Shown one piece after another: positions 42,424 through 51,050 of a DNA stretch of 64,000 bases. The notes beneath the pieces were generated by a model that was not told where the DNA came from, did no database searches, and saw nothing but the letters and a program-made list of their open reading frames with translations. The first letter of the stretch is position 1. Each line of letters starts with the position of its first letter. The stretch covers positions 1-64,000 of the forward strand of contig JBDIVM010000014.1 of assembly GCA_039805905.1 (NCBI GenBank), given 5' to 3'. This DNA is from Thermohalobaculum sp039805905 (lineage in GTDB: Bacteria > Pseudomonadota > Alphaproteobacteria > Rhodobacterales > Rhodobacteraceae). Made by a program: the position numbers and the translations under genes.

Positions 42424-43239
42424 ATGGAGCAGGCGATGCGGCGACCGGAGACAATGGGGATGCGCAGGTTCGGCGCAGTCAACTGGCTCGGGCTCGGCGC
42501 GCTCGTCGGCCGCGAGGTGCGCCGCTTCGCCTCGATCTGGAGCCAGACCGTGCTTGCGCCCGCCCTCACCTCGATCCTGTTCCTCGCCGTCTTCCTGCTC
42601 GCCTTCGACACCCGGGCCAGGGACATCGGCGGGATCGGGTTCGCGGCCTTCCTCGCGCCGGGCATTCTGATGATGTCGGTGATCCAGAACGCCTTTGCCA
42701 ACTCCTCGTCATCGATCGTGGTCGCGAAGATCCAGGGCAGCATCGTCGACACGCTGATGCCGCCCCTGAGCCCGGGCGAGATCCTGGCAGGCTACACGCT
42801 GGGCGCCGCGGCGCGCGGCATCGCCTGCGCGGCGGCCACCGGTCTCGCGATCTTCCCGGTCATCGGGCTGGGAATCCTGCACCCGCTCTGGGCGCTGGCA
42901 TTCATCCTCTCCGGGTCGCTGATGCTCGGGCTCGCCGGCGTCCTTGCCGGGATCTACTCCGAGAAGTTCGACCAGATCGCCGCCATCACCAATTTCGCCG
43001 TCACGCCGCTCGCCTTCCTCTCCGGCACCTTCTATTCGATCCGGGTCCTGCCGGAGCCGTTCCTGACGGTGAGCCACCTGAACCCCGTCTTCTATCTGAT
43101 CGACGGGTTCCGCTACGGCGCGAGCGGCGTCGCCGATGCCGACCCCGCCCTGGGCCTTGTCGTCACCGGCGGAGTCAACATCGCCCTTGCGTGGATCGCC
43201 TGGCGTTGGCTGCAGAGCGGCTACCGGCTCAAGAGCTGA
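42424..43239 (+). CDS. ABC-2 type transporter permease
   Basis: A 271-residue membrane permease of the ABC-2 family with six hydrophobic helices. Recognisable parts are FASIWSQTVLAPALTSILFL, GIGFAAFLAPGILMMSVIQNAF, and PLAFLSGTFYSIRVLP with HLNPVFYLIDGFRYG, the pattern of polysaccharide or drug exporters. No ABC ATPase gene is adjacent on either strand, so its ATPase partner is elsewhere. Candidate starts are GTG 42400, ATG 42424 and ATG 42436; 42424 is an estimate. Confidence 0.88.
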   Translation: MEQAMRRPETMGMRRFGAVNWLGLGALVGREVRRFASIWSQTVLAPALTSILFLAVFLLAFDTRARDIGGIGFAAFLAPGILMMSVIQNAFANSSSSIVVAKIQGSIVDTLMPPLSPGEILAGYTLGAAARGIACAAATGLAIFPVIGLGILHPLWALAFILSGSLMLGLAGVLAGIYSEKFDQIAAITNFAVTPLAFLSGTFYSIRVLPEPFLTVSHLNPVFYLIDGFRYGASGVADADPALGLVVTGGVNIALAWIAWRWLQSGYRLKS

Positions 43240-43338
43240 GCGTGCGCTGCCGGCACCGAGACCGGTCGACAGCCCCGCGCCGCCGCGCTATCGTCCCGGC
43301 CGGCCGGCGCGATCGCCGGGAACGGATGGAGGTGCGGG

Positions 43339-44283
43339 ATGGATGGTCGGGGCACGCCGCAGGGCGTTCCGCTGCGGGCGCGGGTCGAGGATGGCGGCAC
43401 GCCGGTGCTGCCTGACTGGGGCATCCGCTCCGAGGCCGGGCTGCTGACCGACGTGCTGCTCGGCCCCGCCGAAGGCTTCCGCTGGATGGGCGCGGAGAAT
43501 GCCGCATGGTCGGCGCTGGTCCGCGACACCATGCGTCGGGGCTACAAGTTCGACAAGCAGGTCGCGATGCGCCAGCACCGCGAGATGGTCGAGGCCTACC
43601 GCGAGGCGGGCGTGAACACCCATTTCCTGCCGCTCGACGAGGCAAACCCCTACCAGGTCTATGCCCGCGACAGCTCTTTCATGACCCCCTACGGCGCGGT
43701 GATCTGCCAGATGGCCAATCCCCGCCGGCGCGGCGAATACGCCGCCTGCCTGCGCTTCTACCTCGAGAAGGGCATCCCGATCTACGACATGGTCAGCTCG
43801 GGCAATTTCGAGGGCGGCGACTTCAACATGATCGGCGACAGAGCGGTGCTGCTCGGCTACACGGACCACCGCACCGAGAAGGTCGCCGCGGACCAGGTCG
43901 CCGGCTGGTTCCATGCCGAGGGCTGGGAGATCAAGTGGGCGCCCATCGACCAGTTCTACGTGCATATCGACCTGATGGTCTGCATGCTGAACGCGCACTG
44001 CGCCGCGGTCTGCCTCGACACCACCGAGGACGACGTGGTCGACTGGCTGAAGGCGCGGAAGATCGAGATCATCCCCGCGAGCTTCAAGGAGACGATGGCG
44101 CTCGGCTGCAACGTGGTGGCGCTGGGGCGCGACCGGATCCTCTCGACCGCCGGCGCGAAGGGACTGAATGCGAAGCTGAAGGCCGCGGGCTTTACCGTCT
44201 ACGACCCCGAGATGACGATGTTCACATGGGCCGGCGGCGGCGTGCACTGCATGGCCCAGCCGCTGAGGCGCGAGGCGACCTGA
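43339..44283 (+). CDS. Dimethylarginine dimethylaminohydrolase-like amidinotransferase-family protein
   Basis: A 314-residue protein of the guanidino-group-modifying superfamily (DDAH, arginine deiminase). Key elements are YARDSSFMTPYG, the FEGGD motif (Glu and Asp contact the guanidinium), HIDLMVCML with the catalytic-type His, and a near-terminal Cys in GGGVHCM that would be the nucleophile. Its activity may be on arginine or methylarginine; argD, argF and a basic-amino-acid importer lie within 10 kb, which is compatible with arginine metabolism. The ATG follows GGAGGTGCGGG. Confidence 0.85.
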   Translation: MDGRGTPQGVPLRARVEDGGTPVLPDWGIRSEAGLLTDVLLGPAEGFRWMGAENAAWSALVRDTMRRGYKFDKQVAMRQHREMVEAYREAGVNTHFLPLDEANPYQVYARDSSFMTPYGAVICQMANPRRRGEYAACLRFYLEKGIPIYDMVSSGNFEGGDFNMIGDRAVLLGYTDHRTEKVAADQVAGWFHAEGWEIKWAPIDQFYVHIDLMVCMLNAHCAAVCLDTTEDDVVDWLKARKIEIIPASFKETMALGCNVVALGRDRILSTAGAKGLNAKLKAAGFTVYDPEMTMFTWAGGGVHCMAQPLRREAT

Positions 44284-44289
44284 GGCGGT

Positions 44290-45108
44290 CTACTCGGCCG
44301 GGACGGCGCTGCAGGGCTTCACCGTGAAGCCCTTCGGCAGCTTGGTCGCCGCGTCGCCGCAGGCGCGCGACAGCCGCCGCTCGTCCAGCCCCTTCGCCCC
44401 GGTGAGATCGGCGCCCGAAAGGTTGGTCCGGCGCAGGTGCGCATTGCCGAGGTCGGCGCCGCGCAGATCGGCGCCGCTCAGGTCGGCGCTGGCGAGGCTC
44501 GCGCCGCTGAGATCGGCATCGCGGAACACCGCACCCTTGCCGCGCAGCCGGTCCATGTTCGCATAGGGCAGCCGCGCACGGGTGAAGTCGGCCCCGCCGG
44601 CTGCCGCACGCTCGAGATCCACCTCATCCATCTTGGCGTCGCGGAACACGGCGCCGGTCGCGTCGGCCCGGCGCAGGAAGGCGCTGCGCAGGTCGGCGCC
44701 CTCGAAGTTCGCGTCGGTCATCGTCGCCTCGCCCAGATCGACCGATCGCAGGTCGGCGCGGCCGAAGTTCGCCCCGGCGACGACCGCCTTCTCGAGATCG
44801 GTGCCGCGCAGCATCGCCCGCGTGAAATCGGCGCCGTCGAGCTGGCCGTGCTCGATCTCGGCGCGCATCAGGTCGGCGCCGGCAAACCGCGCCCGCGGCA
44901 GCACTGCCTCCTTGAGATCCGCCTCGCGCAGGTTGGCGCCCGAGAAATCAGCGTCCGCCAGCGCCAGACCGCGCAGTTCGGCCAGGGTCAGGTCGCAGCC
45001 GGGGCAGCCGCGCTGTGCCAGGATCTGCGCCAGATCGGTTCCAGTGGCGGGAGCCGCCGTCGCAGCAAGCATCCCGGCAGCGATTGCGACCCTGAGCGAC
45101 GACGACAT
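44290..45108 (-). CDS. Exported pentapeptide-repeat protein
   Basis: A 272-residue protein with an N-terminal signal peptide (residues 1-23, ending Ala-Thr-Gly) and about 35 copies of A(D/N)LxX repeats from residue ~38 to ~245, such as GADLRGADLGNAHLRRTNLSGADL read as successive fives. This makes a right-handed quadrilateral beta-helix. The C-terminus carries two Cys that, with a Cys-x2-Cys near the N-terminus (RGCPGC), may form disulfides. The function of such exported forms is unknown. ATG 45108 follows GGAAGG. Confidence 0.88.
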   Translation of the reverse strand: MSSSLRVAIAAGMLAATAAPATGTDLAQILAQRGCPGCDLTLAELRGLALADADFSGANLREADLKEAVLPRARFAGADLMRAEIEHGQLDGADFTRAMLRGTDLEKAVVAGANFGRADLRSVDLGEATMTDANFEGADLRSAFLRRADATGAVFRDAKMDEVDLERAAAGGADFTRARLPYANMDRLRGKGAVFRDADLSGASLASADLSGADLRGADLGNAHLRRTNLSGADLTGAKGLDERRLSRACGDAATKLPKGFTVKPCSAVPAE

Positions 45109-45302
45109 ATGCGATCCTTCCGCCTGCAGTCTTGCAGCCTGTCCGGCCGCTGCGTCGCAGGATAGGGGACAAAGCGGCCCTTGCGAAGGCCGATCGGAGC
45201 ATGCTCGCCGAAGCCGGGCCTTGAGCAGGGTCAATGCCGGCGGGATCGCAGTGCGTTCTGCTCGCCCCGGAGTGAAGCAGTCGCTGATTCGGAGAGGACG
45301 AC

Positions 45303-45761
45303 ATGAACGCAGGCCGTCGCAAGGTCACCTGGGCCGTCGTGGCAGACGGCGCCAAGGCGCTGATCCTGGTCAACGAGGGTACCGACGCCAATCCGGTGAT
45401 GTCGGTGCTGGACAAGGCCCGGCTCGACTCGAACCCGCCGACGCGCGCGCAGGGCACCGACCGGCCCGGCCGGATGCCGGACCCGGGCGCCGGCCAGCGC
45501 TCGGCGATGGAGGTCACCGACTGGCACGATCTGGCCGAGGCCGGATTTCTCCGCGACTTCGCCGAGCGGCTGAACCGCGCCGCCGAGGCCGGCCGGTTCG
45601 AGCGGCTGATCCTGGTCGCGCCGCCAAAGGCGCTCGGCACCCTGCGCCCGGCGCTCGGCGCCGCGACCCGGTCGCGGATCGTGGCCGAGATCGGCAGCGA
45701 CCTGACCGGGCACCCGGTCAGCGAGATCGAAGGCCACATCGCAAAGGCGATGGCGGGATAG
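45303..45761 (+). CDS. Host-attachment family protein (PF10116-like)
   Basis: A 152-residue soluble protein with the layout of the family named for an attachment protein of Agrobacterium: an N-terminal WAVVADGAKALIL strand-helix, a central PGRMPDPGAGQRSAMEVTDW segment, and C-terminal RLILVAPPKALGTLRPAL. Despite the family name it has no signal peptide, and the eRF1-like fold suggests an intracellular role. The ATG lies after GGAGAGGACG. Confidence 0.85.
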   Translation: MNAGRRKVTWAVVADGAKALILVNEGTDANPVMSVLDKARLDSNPPTRAQGTDRPGRMPDPGAGQRSAMEVTDWHDLAEAGFLRDFAERLNRAAEAGRFERLILVAPPKALGTLRPALGAATRSRIVAEIGSDLTGHPVSEIEGHIAKAMAG

Positions 45762-45777
45762 GTGTCGTGCGGCGGGC

Positions 45778-46644
45778 TCAGGCCGCCGCAGGCTGCCGCA
45801 GCCGCAGCAGCGCGTGCAGGAACAGCGCCGTCACGATCACCGCGCCGCCGGCCAGCGAGCGCGCACCCGGCTCCTCGCCCAGCACCAGCCACACCCAGAG
45901 CGGGCCGATCACCGTCTCGAGCAACGCCAGCATCGGCACCTCGGGCGCGGCGAGATACCGCGCGCCCGTGGTCAGCAGGATGACCGGCAGCGGCAGTACG
46001 ATCGCCGAGCCGATCAGGATCCACATGCCCTGCTCGACGGTGATCGCGGGGAAGGCGGCGAACGGCAGCGCCAGCGCGGCGCCGACGAACATCCCCAGCC
46101 CGACCGCCGGCACCATGCTGATCTCGCGCAGCCGCCGCACCACCACGTAGAAGGCCGCCAGCGAGATCGCGTCGAGCAGCGCCAGCAGATCGCCGAATAC
46201 ATGCACCGTGCCGAGACTGCCGCTGGTGACGATGGCCAGCCCGGCCACCGAGGCCAGGATCGCGGCCCAGGTTGCCGCCGGCACCCGCTCGCCGAGGAAG
46301 ACCCAGCCCATCACCGCGGCGATCAGCGGCGTGGTCGCGAAGACGATCAGCACATTGGCCGCCGTGGTGTAGTCCATCGCCAGCACGAACAGCATCAGGC
46401 CGCCGCCCTGCAGCAGCGCCACGGTCCAGCCCCAGCGGCCGATACCCCGGAGCTGGCCGCCGAAGCCGCGGCGGTCGGTCACCGCAACCAGCGCCAGCAC
46501 CACCAGCCCGCCCAGCACGCCGCGTGCGACCGACAGGGTGAAGGGATCAACCGCCGCCAGCCGGATCAGGAGCGTGTCCGGCGACAGGATCAGCACACCC
46601 GCGAGCGCGATCAGGTATCCCCGCGCATGGTCGGAGAGTGCCAC
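45778..46644 (-). CDS. DMT superfamily (EamA) transporter
   Basis: A 288-residue membrane protein with ten hydrophobic helices in two EamA repeats, for example LIALAGVLILSPDTLLIRL at the start of the first and GLGMFVGAALALPFAAF in the second. The family exports metabolites and amino acids; specificity is unknown. It converges with the host-attachment family gene and precedes the amidotransferase in orientation. Confidence 0.87.
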   Translation of the reverse strand: MALSDHARGYLIALAGVLILSPDTLLIRLAAVDPFTLSVARGVLGGLVVLALVAVTDRRGFGGQLRGIGRWGWTVALLQGGGLMLFVLAMDYTTAANVLIVFATTPLIAAVMGWVFLGERVPAATWAAILASVAGLAIVTSGSLGTVHVFGDLLALLDAISLAAFYVVVRRLREISMVPAVGLGMFVGAALALPFAAFPAITVEQGMWILIGSAIVLPLPVILLTTGARYLAAPEVPMLALLETVIGPLWVWLVLGEEPGARSLAGGAVIVTALFLHALLRLRQPAAA

Positions 46645-46656
46645 CCCAAGGGCCGC

Positions 46657-47352
46657 TCAGACCGCGCCGAACAGGCGGTCGAGGAAGCCCATGAACCAGG
46701 CATGCTGGGCCGCGTCGTGCGCGGTCTGCAACCGGTCCTGCTCCGCGCGGTCCTGGGCACCGGGCTTGCCGAAAGCGGCCCAGGGCCGGTCCTGCCAGCG
46801 TCGGAAACCGGCCGGCGTCACCTCGCCATGGAACTGGAAGGCGAAGGTGCGCACGCCGTAGCGCATCGCCTGGTTCGGCCAGCCGTCAGACTCCGCCAGC
46901 CGCTCGGCCCCGGCCGGGATGGCGAATTCGTGGAAATGGCTCTCGGCGAGATGGATCTCGGCCGGGAACCACGCGCGGCCCGCCTCGGTGGCGCGGACGG
47001 GGTAGTAACCGAACTCGTGCGGCTCGCCCTCCTTCGGCCCGACCTTGGCACCCAGGACATGGGCGATCGACTGCGCCCCCTGGCAGATGCCGAGGAGCGG
47101 CACCTCCCGCGCCATGCACTGCTCGATCCAGCGGTGCTCGTCGCGAAGGAACGGGTACCGGTCCGTCTCGAACACGTTGAACGGCCCGCCATAGACCACG
47201 CTCGCCGCCACCGAGCCGTCCACCTCGCCCGGCGCCTCGCCCCGGAACGGCCGCCGGATCTCCGGTTCGATGTTGCGGCTTCTGAAATAGGTGACGACCC
47301 GGTCGTCGGCCGGATCGTCATTGTGCCGGATCAGCACCACGCGCCGCGTCAT
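46657..47352 (-). CDS. Class I glutamine amidotransferase-like protein
   Basis: A 231-residue protein with the GATase1 catalytic triad: nucleophile Cys in LLGICQGAQ, and His-Glu in FQFHGEV. These are the elements of GMP-synthase-like and gamma-glutamyl hydrolase-like amidotransferases that release ammonia from glutamine. No synthase domain is fused and none is adjacent, so it may be a stand-alone hydrolase. ATG 47352 fits the family start and lies after GCGAGGCGAG. Confidence 0.83.
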   Translation of the reverse strand: MTRRVVLIRHNDDPADDRVVTYFRSRNIEPEIRRPFRGEAPGEVDGSVAASVVYGGPFNVFETDRYPFLRDEHRWIEQCMAREVPLLGICQGAQSIAHVLGAKVGPKEGEPHEFGYYPVRATEAGRAWFPAEIHLAESHFHEFAIPAGAERLAESDGWPNQAMRYGVRTFAFQFHGEVTPAGFRRWQDRPWAAFGKPGAQDRAEQDRLQTAHDAAQHAWFMGFLDRLFGAV

Positions 47353-47483
47353 CTCGCCTCGCTGGGAAAGGAAAGGAAAACCGAAGCACCGGATCATATC
47401 CGGGCCGGGGCCGCGCCGGGACAGAAATCCGTCAGCCAACGTCGAAATCCGCCCCGTGGGTTACCCTGCGGCAACCCGGACGC

Positions 47484-48122
47484 TCAGCGCCGGTTGCCCG
47501 GAACGGCGACGGTGCCCCGGAACTCATCGGTCGAGTTGGTCTCCGGGAACGGCGCCTCCGGCACCGGTACGCCGAGGAAGGCGCAGAGCGGCTCCCAGCC
47601 CTGGCGGACCTCGTAGACCAGCAGGCGCGCCGGCGGGATCGTCCGGCGGACCTCCGCATCATGGGCGCGGAACACCGCCATGGCATGCTCGGGGTCGCGC
47701 ATCCGCCCACCGAAGCTCTGCTCGACGATCAGTCGGAAGGCCATCTCCAGCCGATCGCGACGGGGGCCGGGCTCGGTGTCGCGATATGCCTCCATGGCGG
47801 GCAGGATCGTGTTGAGCACGCTGCGGTGCCAGCCTCCGGCCGGGCGCGTGGTGTGGATCACCTTCGCTTCGGGGAAATGTGCCGTGGTCTCGCGCCAGAA
47901 CCGCGCCGATGGCCAGTCCACCGCGGCCCGGTAGCGGGCGAAGGCGGCATCCCAGTCCACCCTCTCTCCCCGCACCGCGGCCTGCCAGAACCGCAATTCG
48001 TCCGGCGCATCGCGCAGCGCGAACATGTGGTGGCACGGCGCGAAGCCCAGCTGTTCCAGTGCCAGCCTGAGCGAGTTGGTCCCGGTGCGGCCGAAGCCGG
48101 TGCCGATCACCTGCAGTGTCAT
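47484..48122 (-). CDS. Sulfotransferase family protein
   Basis: A 212-residue protein with the PAPS-binding loop GFGRTGTNSLRLALEQLG at residues 9-26, preceded by VIGT, and a later VIHTTRPAGGWHRSV strand matching the 3'-phosphate loop. Families with this pattern transfer sulfate from PAPS, though many bacterial members have unknown substrates. It begins in an ATGA overlap with the Nudix gene upstream, so the two are translationally coupled. Confidence 0.8.
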   Translation of the reverse strand: MTLQVIGTGFGRTGTNSLRLALEQLGFAPCHHMFALRDAPDELRFWQAAVRGERVDWDAAFARYRAAVDWPSARFWRETTAHFPEAKVIHTTRPAGGWHRSVLNTILPAMEAYRDTEPGPRRDRLEMAFRLIVEQSFGGRMRDPEHAMAVFRAHDAEVRRTIPPARLLVYEVRQGWEPLCAFLGVPVPEAPFPETNSTDEFRGTVAVPGNRR

Positions 48123-48592
48123 GGCTTGTCCTCCCTGTCCTGCCCGGCTGCCGCGAAATCGCGCAGCACCTGCACCAGCCCTGGCTCCGAGAGCAGGATG
48201 CAGGCATCCCCGAAGCTCGCCCAGCGCCGCCGGCGCTGCTTCTTCTCGGGCCAGTCGTCGAGCTCCACCTTGACCTCCAGCGGATACATCTCGACCTCGA
48301 TGTCCTGGCGGCCCTCGGGCCGGATCCTGACCGCCCGGTAGCTGCCTGCCGGCTCCCTGGCGACCACGCCCTCGACCCCCGCCTCCTCGAACGCCTCCTG
48401 CGCCGCGCAGTCCCGGGCCGAGAGCCAGGCGATGCGGCCGCCCTTCGGGAAGATCCAGCGGCCCGTGCGCCGCGAGGTGACCAGCAGGAACTCGCGCTGC
48501 CCGGCGTGCCCGCGCCAGGGGATGGCGCCGAACTGCGCCACCGTGCCGTCATGCGGAAGACGCCAGAGAATCCGGCGCAGCAGCGTCAGCAT
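48119..48592 (-). CDS. Nudix hydrolase family protein with a degenerate Nudix box
   Basis: A 157-residue Nudix-fold protein. The box reads PKGGRIAWLSARDCAAQEAF followed by EEAGV: the two Glu of EExG are kept, but the usual Arg before the first Glu is Gln and the Glu seven positions after the first Gly is Leu. Diphosphoinositol-polyphosphate-type Nudix proteins of alphaproteobacteria often show this relaxed pattern. Catalytic activity is therefore uncertain. It overlaps the sulfotransferase gene by four bases. Confidence 0.8.
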   Translation of the reverse strand: MLTLLRRILWRLPHDGTVAQFGAIPWRGHAGQREFLLVTSRRTGRWIFPKGGRIAWLSARDCAAQEAFEEAGVEGVVAREPAGSYRAVRIRPEGRQDIEVEMYPLEVKVELDDWPEKKQRRRRWASFGDACILLSEPGLVQVLRDFAAAGQDREDKP

Positions 48593-48690
48593 CGGTCGAT
48601 CGCCCTCCCTCGGTCCGTTCGGCAGCGGCCGCGCCGGACCCTAGACGCCCGCCGTCACCTGCCGCAAAACCGCCGCGCGGCATCCCGCGA

Positions 48691-48719
48691 TTGACAGGGC
48701 CCGCAGCCCCCGGCATAAC
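48691..48719 (+). promoter_or_regulatory. Putative argD-argF promoter
   Basis: TTGACA (48691-48696) and CATAAC (48714-48719) are 17 bases apart, a strong -35 with a moderate -10. The predicted start near 48726 lies immediately before the leader hairpin at 48728. Confidence 0.6.
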
Positions 48720-48727
48720 GCATTCGT

Positions 48728-48767
48728 CGCCCCAAGGCAGCCTGCCTGTGGGGCGTGTTTGCTTTTG
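48728..48767 (+). terminator. Terminator-like hairpin in the argD leader
   Basis: CGCCCCA-AGGCA and TGCCT-G-TGGGGCG form a 12-base-pair stem with one bulged G and loop GCC, followed by TGTTTGCTTTTG. This is an intrinsic-terminator shape between the predicted promoter and the argD start 42 bases on. It may attenuate transcription or release a very short leader RNA. Confidence 0.6.
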
Positions 48768-48808
48768 CAGACCTCCACCAACCCGACCGAAGCACAGGAG
48801 TTCTACCA

Positions 48809-49999
48809 GTGATCTCGCCCGTCATGCCGACTTACGCACGGGCACCGCTCGAGTTCGAGCGGGGCGAGGGGTCCTGGCTCATCGCGACCGACGGATCGAG
48901 GTATCTCGATTTCGGCGCCGGCATCGCGGTGTGCGCCCTTGGCCATGCCCATCCGAAGCTCGTTGCCGCGCTCGAGGCGCAGGCGCGACGCGTGTGGCAT
49001 GTGTCCAACCTGTACGAGATCCCCGAGCAGAAGCGCCTGGCCGGGAAGCTGGTGGCGGCGACCTTCGCAGACACGGTGTTCTTCACCAATTCGGGCGCCG
49101 AGGCGATGGAGTGCTGCATCAAGGCGGCCCGCAAGTACTTCCACCACAAGGGCCAGCCCGAGCGGCACCGGATCATCACCTTCGAGGGCTCGTTCCACGG
49201 CCGCACCATCGCCACCATCACCGCGGCGGGGCAGGAGAAGCTGGTCAAGGGCTTCGGCCCGCTCGTGCCGGGCTTCGACCACGTGGCCTTGGGCGACATC
49301 GAGGCGGTGAAGGCCGCGATCGGGCCGGAGACGGCGGCGATCCTGATCGAGCCGGTGCAGGGCGAGGGTGGCATCCGTCCGGCGCCGCGCGGCTTCCTGC
49401 GCGAGCTGCGCGCGCTCTGCGACGCGCACGGGCTCCTGCTGATCCTCGACGAGATCCAGTGCGGGATGGGGCGCACCGGCACGCTCTTCGCCCACGAGCA
49501 GGCCGGGATCGTGCCTGACCTGATGGGCATCGCCAAGGGGATCGGCGGCGGCTTCCCGCTCGGCGCCTGCCTCGCGACCGAGGAAGCGGCCTCGGGCATG
49601 GTCGCCGGCACCCACGGCTCGACCTATGGCGGCAATCCGCTTGCCTGCGCAGTCGGGGATGCGGTCATGGACGAGATCACCGCGCCGGGGTTCCTCGACG
49701 AGGTGAAGCGCAAGGCGGGCCTGCTGCGCCAGCGACTCGCCGGCCTCGCCGACACCCACCCGGACGTGATCGAGGAGGTCCGCGGCGAGGGGCTGATGTT
49801 GGGGCTGAAGATTCGCGACAAGGTCAAGAACGGCGATTTCGTCAGTGCGGCGCGCGCGCAGGGCCTGCTGACCGTCCCGGCAGGCGAGAACGTCGTGCGC
49901 ATCCTGCCCCCGCTCAACGTCTCGGATGCCGAGATCGCCGATGGCGTGGCGCGGCTCGAGGCGACCTGCGCCGGGGTCATGGCCGGGGCTGCGGCATGA
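48809..49999 (+). CDS. argD: Acetylornithine/succinyldiaminopimelate-type aminotransferase
   Basis: A 396-residue PLP enzyme of the ornithine-aminotransferase class. The N-terminal region shows FGAGIAVCALGHAHPK; PLP contacts include NSGAEAMECCIKAARKY (Gly-Ala after Ser), the catalytic-lysine stretch GIAKGIGGGFPLGA, and LLILDEIQCGMGRTG. It forms N-acetylornithine in arginine biosynthesis. The start is GTG 48809 after AGGAG; an in-frame GTG at 48755 is possible but lies in the terminator hairpin. Its stop overlaps the argF start (ATGA). Confidence 0.93.
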   Translation: MISPVMPTYARAPLEFERGEGSWLIATDGSRYLDFGAGIAVCALGHAHPKLVAALEAQARRVWHVSNLYEIPEQKRLAGKLVAATFADTVFFTNSGAEAMECCIKAARKYFHHKGQPERHRIITFEGSFHGRTIATITAAGQEKLVKGFGPLVPGFDHVALGDIEAVKAAIGPETAAILIEPVQGEGGIRPAPRGFLRELRALCDAHGLLLILDEIQCGMGRTGTLFAHEQAGIVPDLMGIAKGIGGGFPLGACLATEEAASGMVAGTHGSTYGGNPLACAVGDAVMDEITAPGFLDEVKRKAGLLRQRLAGLADTHPDVIEEVRGEGLMLGLKIRDKVKNGDFVSAARAQGLLTVPAGENVVRILPPLNVSDAEIADGVARLEATCAGVMAGAAA

Positions 50000-50928
50000 C
50001 ACGCCACTTCCTGGACCTCGACCAGGTCCCGGCGGAGGAACTGAGGCTGATCCTGAACCGCGCCGCCGAGATCAAGGCGGCGCGGGCGGGTCAGCCGAAA
50101 CTCCATCCGGACGCGGACCAGGCGCTGGCAGACCGGATCGTCGCGCTGATCTTCGAGAAACCCTCGACCCGGACGCGGATCTCGTTCGAGGTCGGCATCC
50201 GCCAGATGGGCGGCGAGACGATCATGCTCTCGGGCTCCGAGATGCAACTCGGCCACGGCGAGAGCGTGGGCGATACGGCGCGCGTGCTCAGCCGCTATGT
50301 CGACGCCATCATGATCCGGACCTACCAGCCGGAGACAGTCGCCGAGATGGCCGAATGCGCCACCGTGCCGGTGGTCAACGGGCTGACCAACCGCACGCAT
50401 CCCTGCCAGATCATGGCCGACGTGCTGACCTACGAGGAGAAGAAGGGCCCGATCCGCGGTGCCCGGATCGTCTGGACCGGCGACGGCAACAATGTTTGTG
50501 CAAGCTGGATCCAGGGCGCCGAGCGGTTCGGCTTCGAGTTGGTGATCAGCGGCCCCGAGACGCTGGACCCGGACCCGAGGATCGTGGCCGCGGCCCGCGC
50601 CGGAGGCGCCGTGATCAGATTCGAGCGCGACCCCGTGAAGGCGGTCGAGGGGGCCGACTGCGTGATCGCCGACGCCTGGCTCTCGATGCATGACGACCTG
50701 ACCGCCCGCGACCGGCGCCATAACCAGCTCAAGCCCTATCAGGTGAACGCCGCTCTGATGGCGCGCGCCAGGCCCGATGCCATCTTCATGCACTGCCTGC
50801 CGGCGCATCGCGGCGAGGAGGTCACCTCCGAGGTGCTCGACGGGCCGAACTCGGTGGTGTTCGACGAGGCCGAGAACCGCCTCCATGCCCAGAAGGGCAT
50901 CCTGCGCTGGTGCCTCGGCGCCTTGTAG
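49996..50928 (+). CDS. argF: Ornithine carbamoyltransferase
   Basis: A 310-residue enzyme making citrulline from ornithine and carbamoyl phosphate. The carbamoyl-phosphate site STRTRISFEVGIRQMGG is at about residues 57-74, NRTHPCQIMAD holds the His/Gln contacts, and the ornithine-binding HCLPAHRGEEV lies near the end. The overlap with argD by four bases indicates one operon for consecutive arginine-pathway steps. Confidence 0.95.
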   Translation: MTRHFLDLDQVPAEELRLILNRAAEIKAARAGQPKLHPDADQALADRIVALIFEKPSTRTRISFEVGIRQMGGETIMLSGSEMQLGHGESVGDTARVLSRYVDAIMIRTYQPETVAEMAECATVPVVNGLTNRTHPCQIMADVLTYEEKKGPIRGARIVWTGDGNNVCASWIQGAERFGFELVISGPETLDPDPRIVAAARAGGAVIRFERDPVKAVEGADCVIADAWLSMHDDLTARDRRHNQLKPYQVNAALMARARPDAIFMHCLPAHRGEEVTSEVLDGPNSVVFDEAENRLHAQKGILRWCLGAL

Positions 50929-50988
50929 CGCCGGGCGTGCCTCCGCTGCGGGCGCCCGCAGGGTGGTCCTTCCGGCAGCCGCGGGCTT

Positions 50989-51030
50989 GGTTTCCCGGGT
51001 TTGGTTTACCGGGTTTGGTTTCCCGGGACA
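50989..51030. repeat. 14-base tandem repeat (three units)
   Basis: GGTTTCCCGGGTTT, GGTTTACCGGGTTT and GGTTTCCCGGGACA run head to tail between the convergent argF and permease genes. The units differ at few positions and each carries a CCGGG core. The array is outside genes and could vary in copy number. Confidence 0.75.
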
Positions 51031-51050
51031 GCCAGACGCCGCACCGCGCG

